From Salpingoeca rosetta (taxonomy: Eukaryota > Opisthokonta > Choanoflagellata > Craspedida > Salpingoecidae): a stretch of 53,703 nucleotides of DNA. The stretch covers positions 126,843 to 180,545 of the forward strand of contig NW_004754919.1 in the NCBI RefSeq assembly GCF_000188695.1. Reading direction: 5' to 3'. Position numbers and translations under genes: made by a program. Under the pieces are notes generated by a model that was given only the letters and a program-made list of their open reading frames with translations, was not told the DNA's origin and did no database searches. Numbering within the stretch: position 1 is the first letter of the stretch; each line of letters begins with the position of its first letter. This document shows positions 22,936 through 46,180 of the stretch, piece after piece.

Positions 22936-24112
22936 CACTCTCTCTCTCTATCTCTCTGCGACCAAGATGGATGTACCTCGCTGAACTTGCAGGGCTCGAT
23001 GTTGCCGCCGCTGAGAACACGCGGGCGCCGCGCAATCTCTTGTCCGTCTGCAAACAGGATAAACGACGGCAGCTGCTTCGACTGCACGCCAACGGACACG
23101 TTGTACTTGCGTGCTAGCGCCGGATGTGTGCTCGCGTTCACCTTTACAAACTTCATGTGCGGGCTCCCGTACCTGTGAAGGGGGGATGGGGTGGGGTTTG
23201 AGTTGCAGTGAGACGGTTATGGGTTCTCTGGTTACAGCGGTGCGCGTGCACTTCGGGTGGCAGCGGGGGAGTGACGTGGAAACAGCACGACATGCGCGTG
23301 GAGTGTAAACAAACCATGCACGTGAACATGCAAGAAAGACGCACTTTTTGGCGATGGCAGCATACTCCCGGGCAACAAAGTTACATGGCGACGACCACGT
23401 GGTGTAGAACTCGACCATGGTGTACTGGACCTTACCGCCCTGCCCGCGCCCTTGCAGGATGTTCTGATGGTCGCATCGAGAAACGGGGTGCCAAGAAGGG
23501 TGGGTGATAGAGTGTGGATGTGTGTGTGTGTGTGTGTGTGTACGTGCGTGTGTGTGTGTGCGTGCGTGTGTGTGAGCATGTGTGTCGGTGAGTATGCGAG
23601 GGCGTCAGGGGTATGACCATGCGACGGTCGAACGCAGCAACAACAAGCACTCACGTGAGTGTGTGAAAGCAAGTTCTCAACCACGACCAGCCACACACGC
23701 ACAAGGACAACGGCAGCGCTTCAGAGTCTGGACATACGCTGAGCCGAGGGCCGTTGACGGAAATCACGCGGCTGTCGGCATCCACGGTCGGTGCGGGAAG
23801 CACAAACGACACAACTGCACAAGGCCCCAGTGTGTGAGTGGAGATGAAAGTGTGGTGAGGCACGTGTACGTGGCAGATGTTGTCGAGAATCGTGCACAAT
23901 CGGATGCAGGACTGCATTTACCGATAACGAGCTTTATCAGAATTTATGTGGAAAATAAATCGAACTAACCGCCCAACAGCGCCGCGCGGCCTACACAAGC
24001 CAGTGTTTTGACTGAAACGGTTGTAGACGGGATCTCAGATACATTAATGGCCGTAGCATATGAGTTTTCTGGAGCTTCGCAAGGTGACGACCGCTCAGAC
24101 GGTGACGTGAAG

Positions 24113-24182
<70 letters not shown>

Positions 24183-24898
24183 CACACACACACACACACG
24201 CACACACCCAAACGCATTGCACACACACACCCAAACGCATTGCACACACACACACACACGCACTTGTGCAGATGGCCAGGTAGAAGATGGCCATGGCTAG
24301 GTTGTGGCGGTACAGGATGACGCACAGCGCGGCCTTGCTGGCAAAGAAGACCTGTCCAACAAACGCATCAAAGGACCCTGCAACAAACAAACACACACAC
24401 ACACACACACACACGTGTTTGTTCATCGGTGAGCAAGGTGCTGAGAGCATGCTGGATGCAAGAGAGCGCTGGACATGAGGACGTGTGCATGTTAGAGTCA
24501 CAGCGACTACCTGATCTGCGAGCGCGAATGAACAGGTAGACGCCGAGCAGGCTCAGCGCCTGAATCTCGTCCTGCAACAACAGAGATCAAGAGTAAGCGC
24601 GCATTCGCGTTAACATTGCCGACGTTCCGACGGCAGAATGCACACACGTACGTGCACGCAATTGTAGGCACGCCCGCGCACACGTGTGTGCATGTAGTTG
24701 TACGCACACACACACACGCATACACACATGTGCACACACAGGTACACACGCACACACACGCACCGAATCGAGGTTTGGTGTGGCATCTGGGAAGAAGATG
24801 AACCTCAAGGACGTCAGGCGCGCAATGGGAAACCAGACGAGCGTCAACAGGTGTACCACATGGTACAGCTGTATCTCCTTCAAGAACTCAGCCAGCAT
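22475..24898 (-). CDS. TMX2: TMX2-like thioredoxin-related transmembrane protein
   Basis: Eight exons: 24898-24764, 24571-24511, 24377-24264, 23814-23738, 23463-23345, 23172-22977, 22771-22648, 22482-22475; 277 residues (human TMX2 is 296). Hydrophobic segments at about 10-38, 48-60 and 75-105 match the membrane part, including ALCVILYRHNLAMAIFYLAI. The luminal thioredoxin fold (about 140-250) has VEFYTTWSSPCNFV; the active-site motif is SSPC, with a single cysteine like the SNDC of animal TMX2, so it is unlikely to be an ordinary disulfide exchanger. KQLPSFILFADGQEIARRP also matches TMX2. The 8-nt final exon adds a C-terminal KKDQ, a dilysine ER-retrieval signal like KKDK of human TMX2. It is divergent from the alcohol dehydrogenase gene. 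Confidence 0.88.
24114..24265. repeat. (CA)n array with CCCAAACGCATTG inserts
   Basis: CA array in the TMX2 intron 23815-24263. A phrase CACCCAAACGCATTGCACACACA occurs twice (about 24205 and 24229). In the sense strand this is TG-repeat directly after the donor. Confidence 0.85.
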
Positions 24899-25146
24899 GC
24901 TGTCGTGTCTGGAAGCGGGGAGCCGCGGAAGCGGGGAGCCGTGGGGTAGGGGTAGGGCCTTGACCACGTGTGATGGACGTGTGCTTGTGTGCGTTGTTGT
25001 CTTTGCTCTCTCGTCTGCTGACGTGCAAAATGGTGGCACGACACACGACACACAGAGAAGTATAACAATTACGAAAGACCTTCAAGGACGCTCTTCACCC
25101 AGCCTGTCCTTCGTGACCACTCACAACCAACAACACTGCAGGCGTT
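24899..25146. promoter_or_regulatory. bidirectional promoter region, TMX2 / alcohol dehydrogenase
   Basis: 248 bp between divergent start codons. Holds a GGAAGCGGGGAGCCG direct repeat (24910-24940) and a TATA-like stretch (GTATAACAATTACG) at 25061-25074, about 75-85 bp before the dehydrogenase ATG. Confidence 0.4.
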
Positions 25147-26991
<1,845 letters not shown>

Positions 26992-26999
26992 CCCTCGCG

Positions 27000-27044
<45 letters not shown>

Positions 27045-27175
27045 CGTAAACTCTCGCACTGTGCTCTCATCTCTCGCGGCTGTCGATTGCAACTTGGCGT
27101 ATCGCTGGCACACATGTTGGCGATGTATTTCTGCTCTGATGATGCACAGAAAACAAAATACATAAAAAAGGGTCC

Positions 27176-27274
<99 letters not shown>

Positions 27275-27297
27275 GATAGCAGCAGCAGTTGCTGCCG
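26992..27297. other. convergent intergenic region, dehydrogenase / acidic protein
   Basis: About 305 bp between two stop codons, with (GT)n at 27004-27041 and pure (CA)n at 27180-27271. A weak AAAATACATAAAA stretch at 27155-27168 may serve as a plus-strand 3' end signal. No exon. Confidence 0.5.
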
Positions 27298-30736
<3,439 letters not shown>

Positions 30737-30838
30737 CGCTCACGGTCACACGTCTCACACAACTTTTTCGATGTGTGTCGCTGTTGTTGTGGCTTGCTTG
30801 CTGGATGGCTTGTTTGTGTGCACCACAGTTTATGCTGC
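30737..30838. promoter_or_regulatory. very short bidirectional promoter
   Basis: Only 102 bp separate the start codons of the acidic protein (-) and the adenylation-ankyrin protein (+). It contains a TGTTGTTGTGGCTTGC stretch and an AG (CACCACAG) 9 bp before the plus-strand ATG that could be a 5'-UTR splice acceptor. If so, the true plus-strand promoter lies inside the neighbouring gene. Confidence 0.4.
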
Positions 30839-36750
<5,912 letters not shown>

Positions 36751-36762
36751 ATTTGAGAGGGG

Positions 36763-36849
<87 letters not shown>

Positions 36850-37321
36850 CTGGCCATAATTCTCAACCCAACCCCACGCGTGCGCTCAACAAGGCACCAA
36901 CCAGGCTTGCTGTAGGTGTGCCAGCATGCATGGTTTCATCGTTCTTGTGCTCGTTGCAACGCGCTTCGTTCTTTCGACAGCCACGTATATGTATGTAGAC
37001 TTTCATAACCGAGTGATCAGAAGCAGAACAAGAGCAAGAACGAAACAGACTCAACGCAACAGCACAAACGCACTCGTAATTCCAACAGCCGCAGCAAGCG
37101 CACACGTGTGGCGTGACACGATGGGATGACACGATGGGATGACAGTGAGCCAGCCAGCCATGGTGGAACAGCACAAGCACAACAAAATGCAAAGGCGCAA
37201 AAGACGAAGATGAATGACTCGTGCATGTTTGAGTGTGAGCATGTGTGTGTGTGTGTGTGGGCGTGTGTGTGTGTGTGTGTGTGAGTATGCGTGTGTGTGT
37301 GAGCATGTGTGTGTGTGCGAG
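36751..37321. other. convergent intergenic region, ankyrin fusion / RRM protein
   Basis: About 570 bp: (GT)n at 36768-36848, unique sequence, a 14-bp direct repeat (GACACGATGGGATG) twice at about 37114-37143, and TG-rich sequence at 37240-37316. No exon. Confidence 0.5.
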
Positions 37322-38230
37322 CTAGCGACGGCCAGTGCCGAGTTTCCCCATGACGGTGTCCGCTGTGACAATGCCGTTGATGGCTGATCTGAGCGCCTCC
37401 TCCGCTGCGGGCGGGGTGGACGTTTCGTCCGGTGATGGCGGCACCTCCGACAGCTCCAATGTGTAGTCAATGCGCAGTCCCGCGTGCAGCACAACCGTGC
37501 TCGCAGCCGGAAAGTGCGGCTGCTTGCCCGCACCAGGGCCAGCCTGAGGAAGAGACGATGATGGATGTGGTGGTGGTGAGGGCCGAAAAGGGGAGGGATG
37601 GCGCGTGTGCGCGTGTGCTTGTGTGCGCATGTATGTGCGTGTATGCACGTGTATGTTTGCACTTGCGCATGTGTGGCAGAATGTCTGCGGGTGTTACCTC
37701 ATTGTCGCCCAGTCGCCTGTGTACCATATCCGCCCACTGATACCGCTTCCGATCGTCTGAATACAATTGAAAAGCGGCACAGAGCGTGAGAACAGTACAC
37801 CTCAAAACACTTCAGCATGGAAGTGGGGATGTGGTTGTGTGACAAGACTCGTGTGCGCACCAGTAAACACAAGCAAACACACACACGCAAACAGCATGCA
37901 CACACGCACACACACGCAACCAACGTGCACACAACGTAACCAACGCACGCCACCGACGACGCACCTTTCCAGACTCTTGCCGTGCAGAGGCGAATGTACC
38001 ATCCACCTGCCACGTTGATCAGGTCGTAGCGCTCGTTGCGCTGCAGCGTCTGCGGAGCTGTCAACTCTGACGGCTCAAGTGTCATGGATGACAGCTTGTC
38101 AGCCGCTTCTGTCCGTGTCAGAAACGGTTTGGGAGTGCGCAGTGACGCCTGTAGATTTATGAGTTTGGTAGAGCGTTGTGAGTTTGGAGGGGAGCAATGG
38201 AAACGGCAAGGTGGTACAACGTGCCCTGCT

Positions 38231-38290
<60 letters not shown>

Positions 38291-40877
38291 ATAAACACAC
38301 ACACACACACACAAACAAACAAAAAAAACGAACAAACAAACAAACAAACACAACACAACACACACGCGGCACGCAGCACCGCCACGACGGTGGACCGACC
38401 GCCATGTCGAGTGCGTGTGTGTCTGGGGTGAGGTCGCCGTGCTTGTCGACGGTGAAGAGGGCCGTGGCGCCGTCGGAATATCTCGCCTCCACCGCAACAG
38501 CACCGCCAACATACTGCCACTGCGCATTGGCGTTGCAGATGGCATACGTCAGCTCGTCCCACTCCTGCTGGGGCAGGTGGCCTGGTGGTAGCACACACGC
38601 GCACCAACGACGAATAGGGCAGGGGGAGGAGCGAGTACACAGCAGGACATGCAACGTGCGAGTGGAAAGACGTGAGCTGAAGCGAGTGAACGGGATGGGA
38701 ATGTGCGTGAGAATGTGATGCTGTTGAGTGCACGGCTGGGGCAGAGACGAGAATGCGAGTGTGCTTGCTGAGTGAGAGGCGTGGCAAGTACACGAGCGCG
38801 TGGGCGGTGTTGAAAACGCACTGTTGAGGATGTGTCGGATGTACTGCTCGGCGAGCATCTGGCGAACTTCCGATGGCGGAATCGGCTGATGCGCAGCGCA
38901 ATGGTGTGGAGCGCAATGGTGAGGAGCGCAATGGTGTGGAGCGTAATGGTGTGGAGCGTAATGGTGACACAACAACACACGTGTGCAAGGTGTAGGGTTG
39001 AGCGGAAGTGAAACGCAGTGAGCTTGAGCAGCGTGAAACGGGCACACAAGGCTGCGCATTCGGGAATAAGCACAAGAATGTACCCGCCACGCACACACAC
39101 ACACACTAAACGCACGCAGCAAGCAAGTGCGTTTCATTTACCTTGTGTGCGCATTCCTTGGGAAGAACAAAGTACGACATGCCAAAGAGGATGCGAGCAG
39201 AGCAGGCCGCGTGCATGTCCTGTGCTGATGTGATCGTTGCCCGCAGCTGCTGCTGAAGCTCAAGCGCTTCCTCCTTCGACACAGCGTGCGCACTTGCAGC
39301 CGCCCCACGCTCTGCACCATGCAAGCACGCAACGGCAAACCGGGGTGTGAGTAAGTGTGAGTGAGCGAGTGTGGTGTGCATGTGAGCGAGTGTGGTGGAT
39401 GTGTGTGTGTATGTGTGCGTGTGTGTGCGTGCGTGCGTGTGTGTGTATGTGTGTGTGTGTTTGTGTGTGTGTGGCCGTGAAAGGTGTGGAACAGCAAGGG
39501 AAGCGCGCGTGCGCGTCGACAGTTGAGTTGTCGGCGACGTCACAAACTTACTCAGTGTGCAGAGGACGAACTTGCCAGACGCGATGTCCTCTTGACTCTG
39601 ATCAACATGGACGCAAACAACACATACACAAATGAATGCATGCATGCAAGAATGCAAGACAAATCAGTGATGTGAGCCCTGATCCATGCCCAAGAGCACA
39701 CACACACACACACGAACATCCATAACAAGCATGCACAAGCGCACACAAGCCTAAGCAAACAACATGCTGCCCATGCGTGGCAAGCACCTCTGAAGGAAGG
39801 AAGCCGCTGGCATCAGACGGAACAAAGGAGATTGTGTCCACATCCGTTGCGCCTTTCAGAACAAACTGCGGATGCTGATACGGCAACTGTACATATCATG
39901 TGTCGACAAACAGTGTGGAGCGTGGGTGCAGAGATGCAGCGAGTCGTGAGATCCCACTTTGCGGCTGCTACATCGCATACATCCACGAGGAGCTGCAGGC
40001 GAGCAGCGGAGCAAATGCATACACACAAATGTTCAAACTCACACACGCATATTCACACACACGCACACATATTCACACACACGCACGCGCGCATATTCAC
40101 ACGCACGCACGCGCACACACGCATATTCACACACACGCACGCGCACACGCATATTCACACACATATACAAGGACACACGTATTACATCAAACATACCGCT
40201 GGGGTATCTCCAGACGCTGCCTTTGCTTGGAAGGACGGCTTTGGGAAAGAGCGCCACCACCGCGCACGCCCGCACCCCGCACGCGCAGCCTCGTGATGGT
40301 GGCGGCCGTGATATGACGACGACGCTGGTGCTGCTGATGTTGGTGCTGTTCGTGCCGGCTGCTGGTGTGTGTGAGAAGAAGAAGCAGAAGGAGGAGGGGG
40401 AGGGCCACCTCTGTATCCGGGGCTTTGCGGCCCGCGAGCACCACCACCACCACGCGACAACGCGTCAGGTGCAGCAGACCTGCCCCCGCCAGAGCGGAAC
40501 GATGACGATGATGATGGTGGTGGCGGTGGGCCGCCCTGCATTGTGCGTGAGGGGGATTGGCGCCTGCCGCCTGTCATGTGTGATGGCGCAGATGGCGGGG
40601 ACCGACCAAACCGGTCTGCTGCCGCCCTGCCCGGCCCTGCGTGCCAGCGGCCGCCGCTTTGGCCCCATCGCGATGACGGTGGCGACGATGCTGGCTGCTG
40701 TGGCGACCTGGACAGCAGCGATCCTCGGCTGCCTGGCCCAGCAGCATCGCGCGCAAACCCGCGCGCATCTGAACGGGCGGGCTCTGACGCTGGCGCTAAC
40801 AAAAAGAACAGCAGCAGAAGAAACCAAAGCAGTGGCGGTGGTCGCGGCAACACGTGAGCAGGGGGACTGGTGCATGA

Positions 40878-40944
<67 letters not shown>

Positions 40945-41838
40945 GTGTGTGCGTGTGTGTTTCAGTGAATGTCGGCAGGGGTTGTAGCGTAACAGGACGC
41001 GAGCAGATACAGTTTTCAGCACCCGCGCACACCTGAGTCGGCAATGGGTGTCACGCTGACTTGCTTCTTGCCAACAAACTGTGTGAAGCAAGCGAGGTGC
41101 AGGAACAAAAAGTGTGAGCTCAGCAGAATGAATGTGGAGTTGCGCGGTGTTTGTTGCGTTGTTTCAAAGCACCCACATCCACCAACTCCACTCGGCATAC
41201 AAACACACAAAGGCGTGTGTATGCGCACACACACATATGCAGAGGCACGGTTGAGGACCTGTCCGTCAACGTTGTCCTTTGCTCGCTGCACGTCACTGTC
41301 GTCCTTGAAGGTGACAATAGCATACGAAGCTGCGCCGGACGACACGACCTCAACATCCTTAATCTATGGGTTGCACATGCGCAAGAAGCATGTGTCAGCT
41401 CGACACCAGCAGCAGCACACATTGTTACAAGTGCGCGTGTGAGTGCGCGTGAGCGCGCGTGTGAGCGCGCGCACTCACAAACACACGCGCTCACACACAC
41501 GCACACATGCAAGGACACACATGCACACACACGCACACACGCACACACGCACACACGCACACACGCACACACGCACACACGCACACACGCACACACGCAC
41601 ACACGCACACACGCACACACGCACACACGCACACATGCAAGGACACACGCATGTTCACTGACCGTGCAGTCCTCAAACAGTACGCTCAGCGCCTCTTCAT
41701 TCAATGCGGCTGAATCCAAGCCTTTGACAGATCTTTCGCATCCAAACAACAACACACAGAACACACAGACACACAGTTGGTCGTTGCAACAACACACATA
41801 CACACCATCATCCATGCGTGAGACCGTTACGATATCCG

Positions 41839-41876
<38 letters not shown>

Positions 41877-41947
41877 ATGGATCCAGTGGCACTCAGCGCC
41901 ACCAGACAGCGCACAACAGAGGCAGCAGCGTACACTCTTGTGGTCAT
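37322..41947 (-). CDS. RRM protein with RG/Pro-rich middle and unrecognised C-terminal half
   Basis: Fourteen exons: 41947-41934, 41732-41663, 41363-41259, 41078-41033, 40789-40197, 39992-39981, 39886-39788, 39597-39552, 39311-39142, 38885-38822, 38581-38400, 38148-37965, 37756-37698, 37543-37322; 621 residues. Residues 1-78 form an RRM: TRVSVKGL (strand 1), [27 protein letters not shown] (RNP1-like strand 3), KKQVSVTPI. Residues 80-276 are Arg/Gly/Pro/Ser-rich with GGPPPPP and SRGGGGARG runs, as in RNA-binding proteins. The rest (about 281-621) is mixed alpha/beta, not recognised ([45 protein letters not shown]). Exon 1 is 14 nt and exon 6 is a 12-nt microexon (LLVD). The halves join in phase and no ATG separates them, so I call one gene; two genes remain possible. 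Confidence 0.66.
38896..38966. repeat. 15-bp tandem repeat beside a splice acceptor
   Basis: Four full units of GCGCAATGGTGTGGA type plus a partial fifth, ending 8 bp from the acceptor at 38886-38888 of the RRM gene. In the sense strand each unit reads TCCACACCATTRCGC. Confidence 0.88.
41502..41648. repeat. 8-bp CGCACACA array bounded by direct repeats
   Basis: About 13 tandem CGCACACA units at 41531-41634. The array is bracketed by two copies of GCACACATGCAAGGACACAC (about 41502 and 41629). It lies in RRM-gene intron 41364-41662. Confidence 0.85.
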
Positions 41948-42311
41948 CGTTGTTGTTGTTGTGCTTGAGGTTTGGCGGGCAGTGTGGCGAATGCGCACTG
42001 ACCCCAGCAGCACTCCTTGTGCGAAACATAGCACAGTGTCCGCGTATCCACCAGATTCAGCCGCGCAATTCATGCTGTTGAAAGCCAACCTTCAGGTTGC
42101 TTTGTTGTTTGTTGACACCCCGCCACCGCCCACCTTGCATACGACGAGCAGCACCAGTCGCTCGCTTGCTTCAGTCAGACACAGAGCTGCTCGTGTTCGG
42201 ACACACATCGAGCTGCATCCATCACCTTGTGGTGAACACACCAAGTGGTGCACACACACACACACACACTTGCGATTGACCACACCACGCCTTGGAGCCA
42301 AGCAAGCAGTG
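41948..42311. promoter_or_regulatory. bidirectional promoter region, RRM / costars-LIM, with E2F-like site
   Basis: 364 bp between divergent start codons. TTTGGCGGG at 41971-41979 is an E2F-like motif 24 bp upstream of the RRM-gene ATG. A (TTG)n/(GTT)n stretch adjoins it at 41948-41960. Confidence 0.45.
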
Positions 42312-45300
42312 ATGGGGAACAGCAAGTCCAAGGGCGCGACGAGCGCAGCCATGCCGGCGGACGCGGCGGCCAACGGGCACGCGATTCAGGGGCAGCGGCG
42401 CATGTCCAGGGCGGAGAAGAAGGCGCTCAAGCAGAGCAAGAAGCAGGCGCTCGCCGAGGAGAAGCAGCGCAAAAAGGAGGCCAAGAAGGAGGCCAGGAAG
42501 AGCAGGAAGAACGGCGGTGCCAAGAACAAGGACAACAACCAACCACAACACGACGCTGCGGCGGCTGCTCACGCCAGCAAGCGCAACAACGCCGGCGCAG
42601 ATGACGCCCGAGAGGAGATGGAGCGCATCAAGGACGAGGAGGTGCGTCAGCAGCAGGCAGAGGAGGCGCGCCGCCGCGACAACGACCGCGTCGAGGCGCA
42701 GGAGGAACTGCAGCACCTGAAGCGCATGGAGGCGAAGCGCACCGAGGAAGAGCGGGCAGCCAAGGCCAAGGCGGCGGCGGCGGCAAAGGAAGACGACCGA
42801 CAGCAAGAGGAGGCGCAGCAGCGGCACCGCGAGGAGGAAGAGAGGCGGAAGCAGCGCGAGCGTGAGCAAGCCGAGGCGGCCAGGCAGAAAGAAGAGGAGA
42901 AGAGACGAAAGGAGGAGGAAAAAGAGCAACGGAAGCAGCAAGAGGCGGCGGAGGAACTGCAGCGCATGAAGCGCGAACAGGAAGAGGCCGAGGCCCGCCG
43001 GCGCAAGAAGGAGGCAGAGGAGGAGGAAGAGCGGAAGCGTAAACAGCAGCAGCAAGAGGAGGAGGAGCGAAAGCGAAGGGAGGCGGAAGAGGCAGAGAGG
43101 AAACGCAAGGAACAAGAAGAGGCAGAGCGTAAACGAAAAGAACAGGAAGAAGAGAAGGAGAGACAGCGCAAGGAACAGGAAGAAAAGGAGAGACAGCGCA
43201 AGGAACAGGAAGAAGCAGAGGCTCGCCGCAAAGTGAGTCAGGGTGTGTGCATGTGTGTGTCTGTGTGTGTGTCTGTGTGTCTGTGGTGAAGAACTCCGTC
43301 CGTCTGTGTGCGCGCCTATCTCTTGGCAGATCTGCTTGCTCTTCCTGCCATCATGCCTCTTTCTTTCTCTTCTTGTCAACGTGAGGCTGACATGTACCAT
43401 CCTCCACCCCTACCACCCACCATCACTTCCAACACCATAATAACCGCGCACGACAGCAGGAGGAGCTTGAGCGCCAGGCAAAGGAGGCAGAAGAGAAGCG
43501 ACGAAAGGAGGCGGAGGCATTGGCGGCCGCAGACGCAAAGCAGAAGGCGTTTGCAGCGGCACGCCAGCGCGAGGAACAGGAGAAGAAGAAGCGGGAAGAG
43601 GAGGCAAAGGAACAAGCTAAGCAACAGGCCGCTGCCGATGAAAGCGTCAGCCACGTGTCTCCCTTTGGCGCACGCTTGCGTAAGGTCTCCAAGGACAACG
43701 TCAACACAGACGCCAGTGCACAACAACAACAACAACAGCAGCAGCAGCAGCAACAACAACAACAACAACAAGGCGGCGGTGCCACGGACACGGCTGCAAC
43801 GCCTGCAGCTTCTGTGTCGTCGCCGTTTGGCGCCAAGTTGAAGCCACTCTCCTCCTCTGCGCTGGTGACGCCGACAGGCACACCCAAGGCAACAAGCACG
43901 GCAAACACACCCCAGCAAGCAGCCACGACCAGCAACAGCAGCACGCCTGCGGGTGGACTGCGGCCCATGAAGCTGCGCAACGAGTTCCCTGGGCTGAAGA
44001 AGCAGGACGACAGCACAAGCAGTAGCAGCAAGAAGCCTGCGGGCGACGACGATGAATACGAGGAGCTTGACCCGCGCGCCATTGAGGCCGCAAAGTGGGT
44101 CGATAAGGAAATCAGAAAGCTCATCGGAGAGATCCAACGGTACGGCGCGTCGCTTGTTGTGTGTGTGTGTGTGTGTTTGGGGGAGGGCGGTGGAGGGGGT
44201 GAGTGAGTGAGTGTGTGTGTGTGTGCGTGTGTGTGTGTCCAGATGTGTATGTGTGTCCAGATGTGTGTATGTGTATGTGTGTCTGTGTATGCGTGTGTCT
44301 GTGTGTGTGTCTGTGTGGTGTCAATGTGTCTGTCCTCACCCCGCCCCGTCATCCCATCCCAATCCCTTGACCTCTCGTCGACACAGACTCGGCTCTCCCA
44401 ACGGCGACGGCAAGTACACGGTCAAGTTTGGGCACCTGTTTGTGGAGACGGCCAACATCTTCGAGGCGCTGACAGGAACGCTGAAGACGGCCAAGAAGTA
44501 CAAGGTGGTGACATACGAGGGGGAGGTGTTGTATCAAGGCTCAAGCGATCACGTCACCGTCACCCTGCTCAAGGACACGCACGATGGTGAGTTGGGGTAC
44601 ACCTGCATTGCATGCTGTGGGGTTTGGTGGTTGCTTGTGGTTACAAGTACCTGTTTGCGTTCTGGCAGTGTGCTCGTGGTTCTTTATCTCCCTCTTTGCC
44701 TCTTTTCCTCCTTGCCTCTCCTCTTTCTCGTCCCGTGCTCCTACAGCTCTGCTTGTCTCATCCGCCGCGGTGCGTGACCGACATGTGACCACCTTGCTGT
44801 GATTGCGCGTGTGCAGGTGTCGAGATCAAGCGACGCAAGAAGCGAGACCTCAAGGCGCCAGGCCTCAAGGCCAAGAGCAAAGGTTTCAGCACATCCTCCT
44901 TGCAACACGCGCAACAAAAGTGCTACATCTGCAAGAAGACCGTCTACCCCATGGAGTTTGTCGGCGCCGCAGACAAGGTGGTGCACACTGCTGTTTATGC
45001 ATGCAGCTGTTTGCTTTGTTTTGCTGTGTGTCTGTGTGTCTGTGCGTCTGTGTGTCTGTGTGTGTTTGTGTGTTGTATTCGTCTGCGTACACTTTACACA
45101 CGTCTGTTAACGCCAAATCACGCTACGCACCACCTAATTATAGGCTTTCCACAAGAACTGCTTTAGGTGCAAGGAATGCAAGACAGTGCTCAAGCCAACA
45201 GAATGTACGTGACATCAACAGTATGTGTGTGTGTGGGTGGGGGATGGGGGGTTTGCAAGCGCTTGAGCTGTGTTGGTACGCGCCCGTTCCTCTCCCCTTG

Positions 45301-45523
45301 CTTGCTTTGCCAAGTTTGATGTGTCGCCCGCCTATTTGTCTCGCTATTCCTCTCTCTTCCCTCCAATACACTCACTCACGCGCACACTCATTCACACTCG
45401 CTCACACGCGCACACATACGCACAGACTGCACTGTGGACGACCAGTTTTATTGCCGCACGCATTACACACAGCTGTTCATGAGCGGCGGGTACACACATG
45501 CACAGCGCGGCACCGACGAGTGA
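42312..45523 (+). CDS. coiled-coil, costars and LIM domain protein
   Basis: Exons 42312-43232, 43460-44139, 44387-44586, 44817-44977, 45144-45204, 45426-45523; 706 residues. It starts MGNSKSKG, a strong N-myristoylation consensus followed by basic residues, suggesting membrane anchoring. Residues about 35-400 are a highly charged Glu/Lys/Arg coiled coil. A polyQ run and two SPFGARL/SPFGAKL motifs follow. The costars domain (about 515-600) has KEIRKLIGEIQRLGSPNGDG, VKFGHLFVETANIFEALTG and KYKVVTYEGEVLYQG, as in ABRACL and STARS. A single LIM domain (about 638-695) has CYICKKTVYPME, HKNCFRCKEC and YCRTHY. Costars and LIM domains both occur in actin-regulating proteins, so a membrane-linked cytoskeletal role is likely (inference). 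A CAGCAG tandem acceptor (43454-43459) can add one Gln at the second exon. Confidence 0.88.
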
Positions 45524-46180
45524 GGACGTTCACCCCTTTGCTTCACGTCACACCAGCACAACACCAGCTGCCACTTGGCTCACTCGATGTGTTTGTTTTT
45601 CTTTTGTTGTCTCTTTCTGTCGTTCGTTCCTTGTTGTGCTTTTCTTTACTTGTTCTGTGCTTTTGCTTTGACTCTCAGTCAGTTCCAAGACAGTTGCTCG
45701 TACGCACCTGTTGTTATTCACTCCATTTGTGTCACATATCGGACCTGTCTTTGTTTGCACCCATGTGCTCTTGTGTGTGTGTCTCTCTCTCTGTCTGTCT
45801 GTCTGTCTGAACGTTTGTCTGTCTGACGAACTGTCATGTCACCTTGTCATTCCGCAAGGCTGGCCATCTTGTCGTTGTGCGCCAAGTGCTTCCAACTCCT
45901 CAACGCAACATTGTCATGTGCCACACATGATCACTGTATCACCACGTATCTTCTCAGTCATGTCATAGACTCCTCCCCTTCTTTGCAAAGAACGGATCAT
46001 TGAGAAATTTCTGCACAGAACCCTCGCATGACACCCCCTGTCGACACAGCAGGAAAGAAAGCACATGGTCGCAACTTCCTTTTGCACATATTTAAACGAG
46101 GATAAGAGCACTCGAGAGCACCTTCGCTGCACGACCACCACCGCCACCTCCCCATCAGCCGCGCCACCAAACGACGCAAG
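45524..46180. promoter_or_regulatory. intergenic region before the RING-LIM gene
   Basis: About 655 bp between tandem genes. Unique sequence with a CTGT/CTCT run near 45781-45815, a TATA-like TATTTAAA at 46089-46096 (about 85 bp upstream of the next ATG), and CCACCGCCACC-type sequence after it. No exon recognised. Confidence 0.4.

Noticed and set aside
41524..41634. CRISPR-like array
   Set aside because: Units of 8 bp with no spacers, in a eukaryotic intron; a microsatellite.
42222..43400. Long minus-strand open frame rich in Leu/Phe
   Set aside because: Antisense of the Glu/Lys coiled coil of the costars-LIM gene; GAG/AAG codons reverse to Leu/Phe codons. The plus frame has splice sites and domains.
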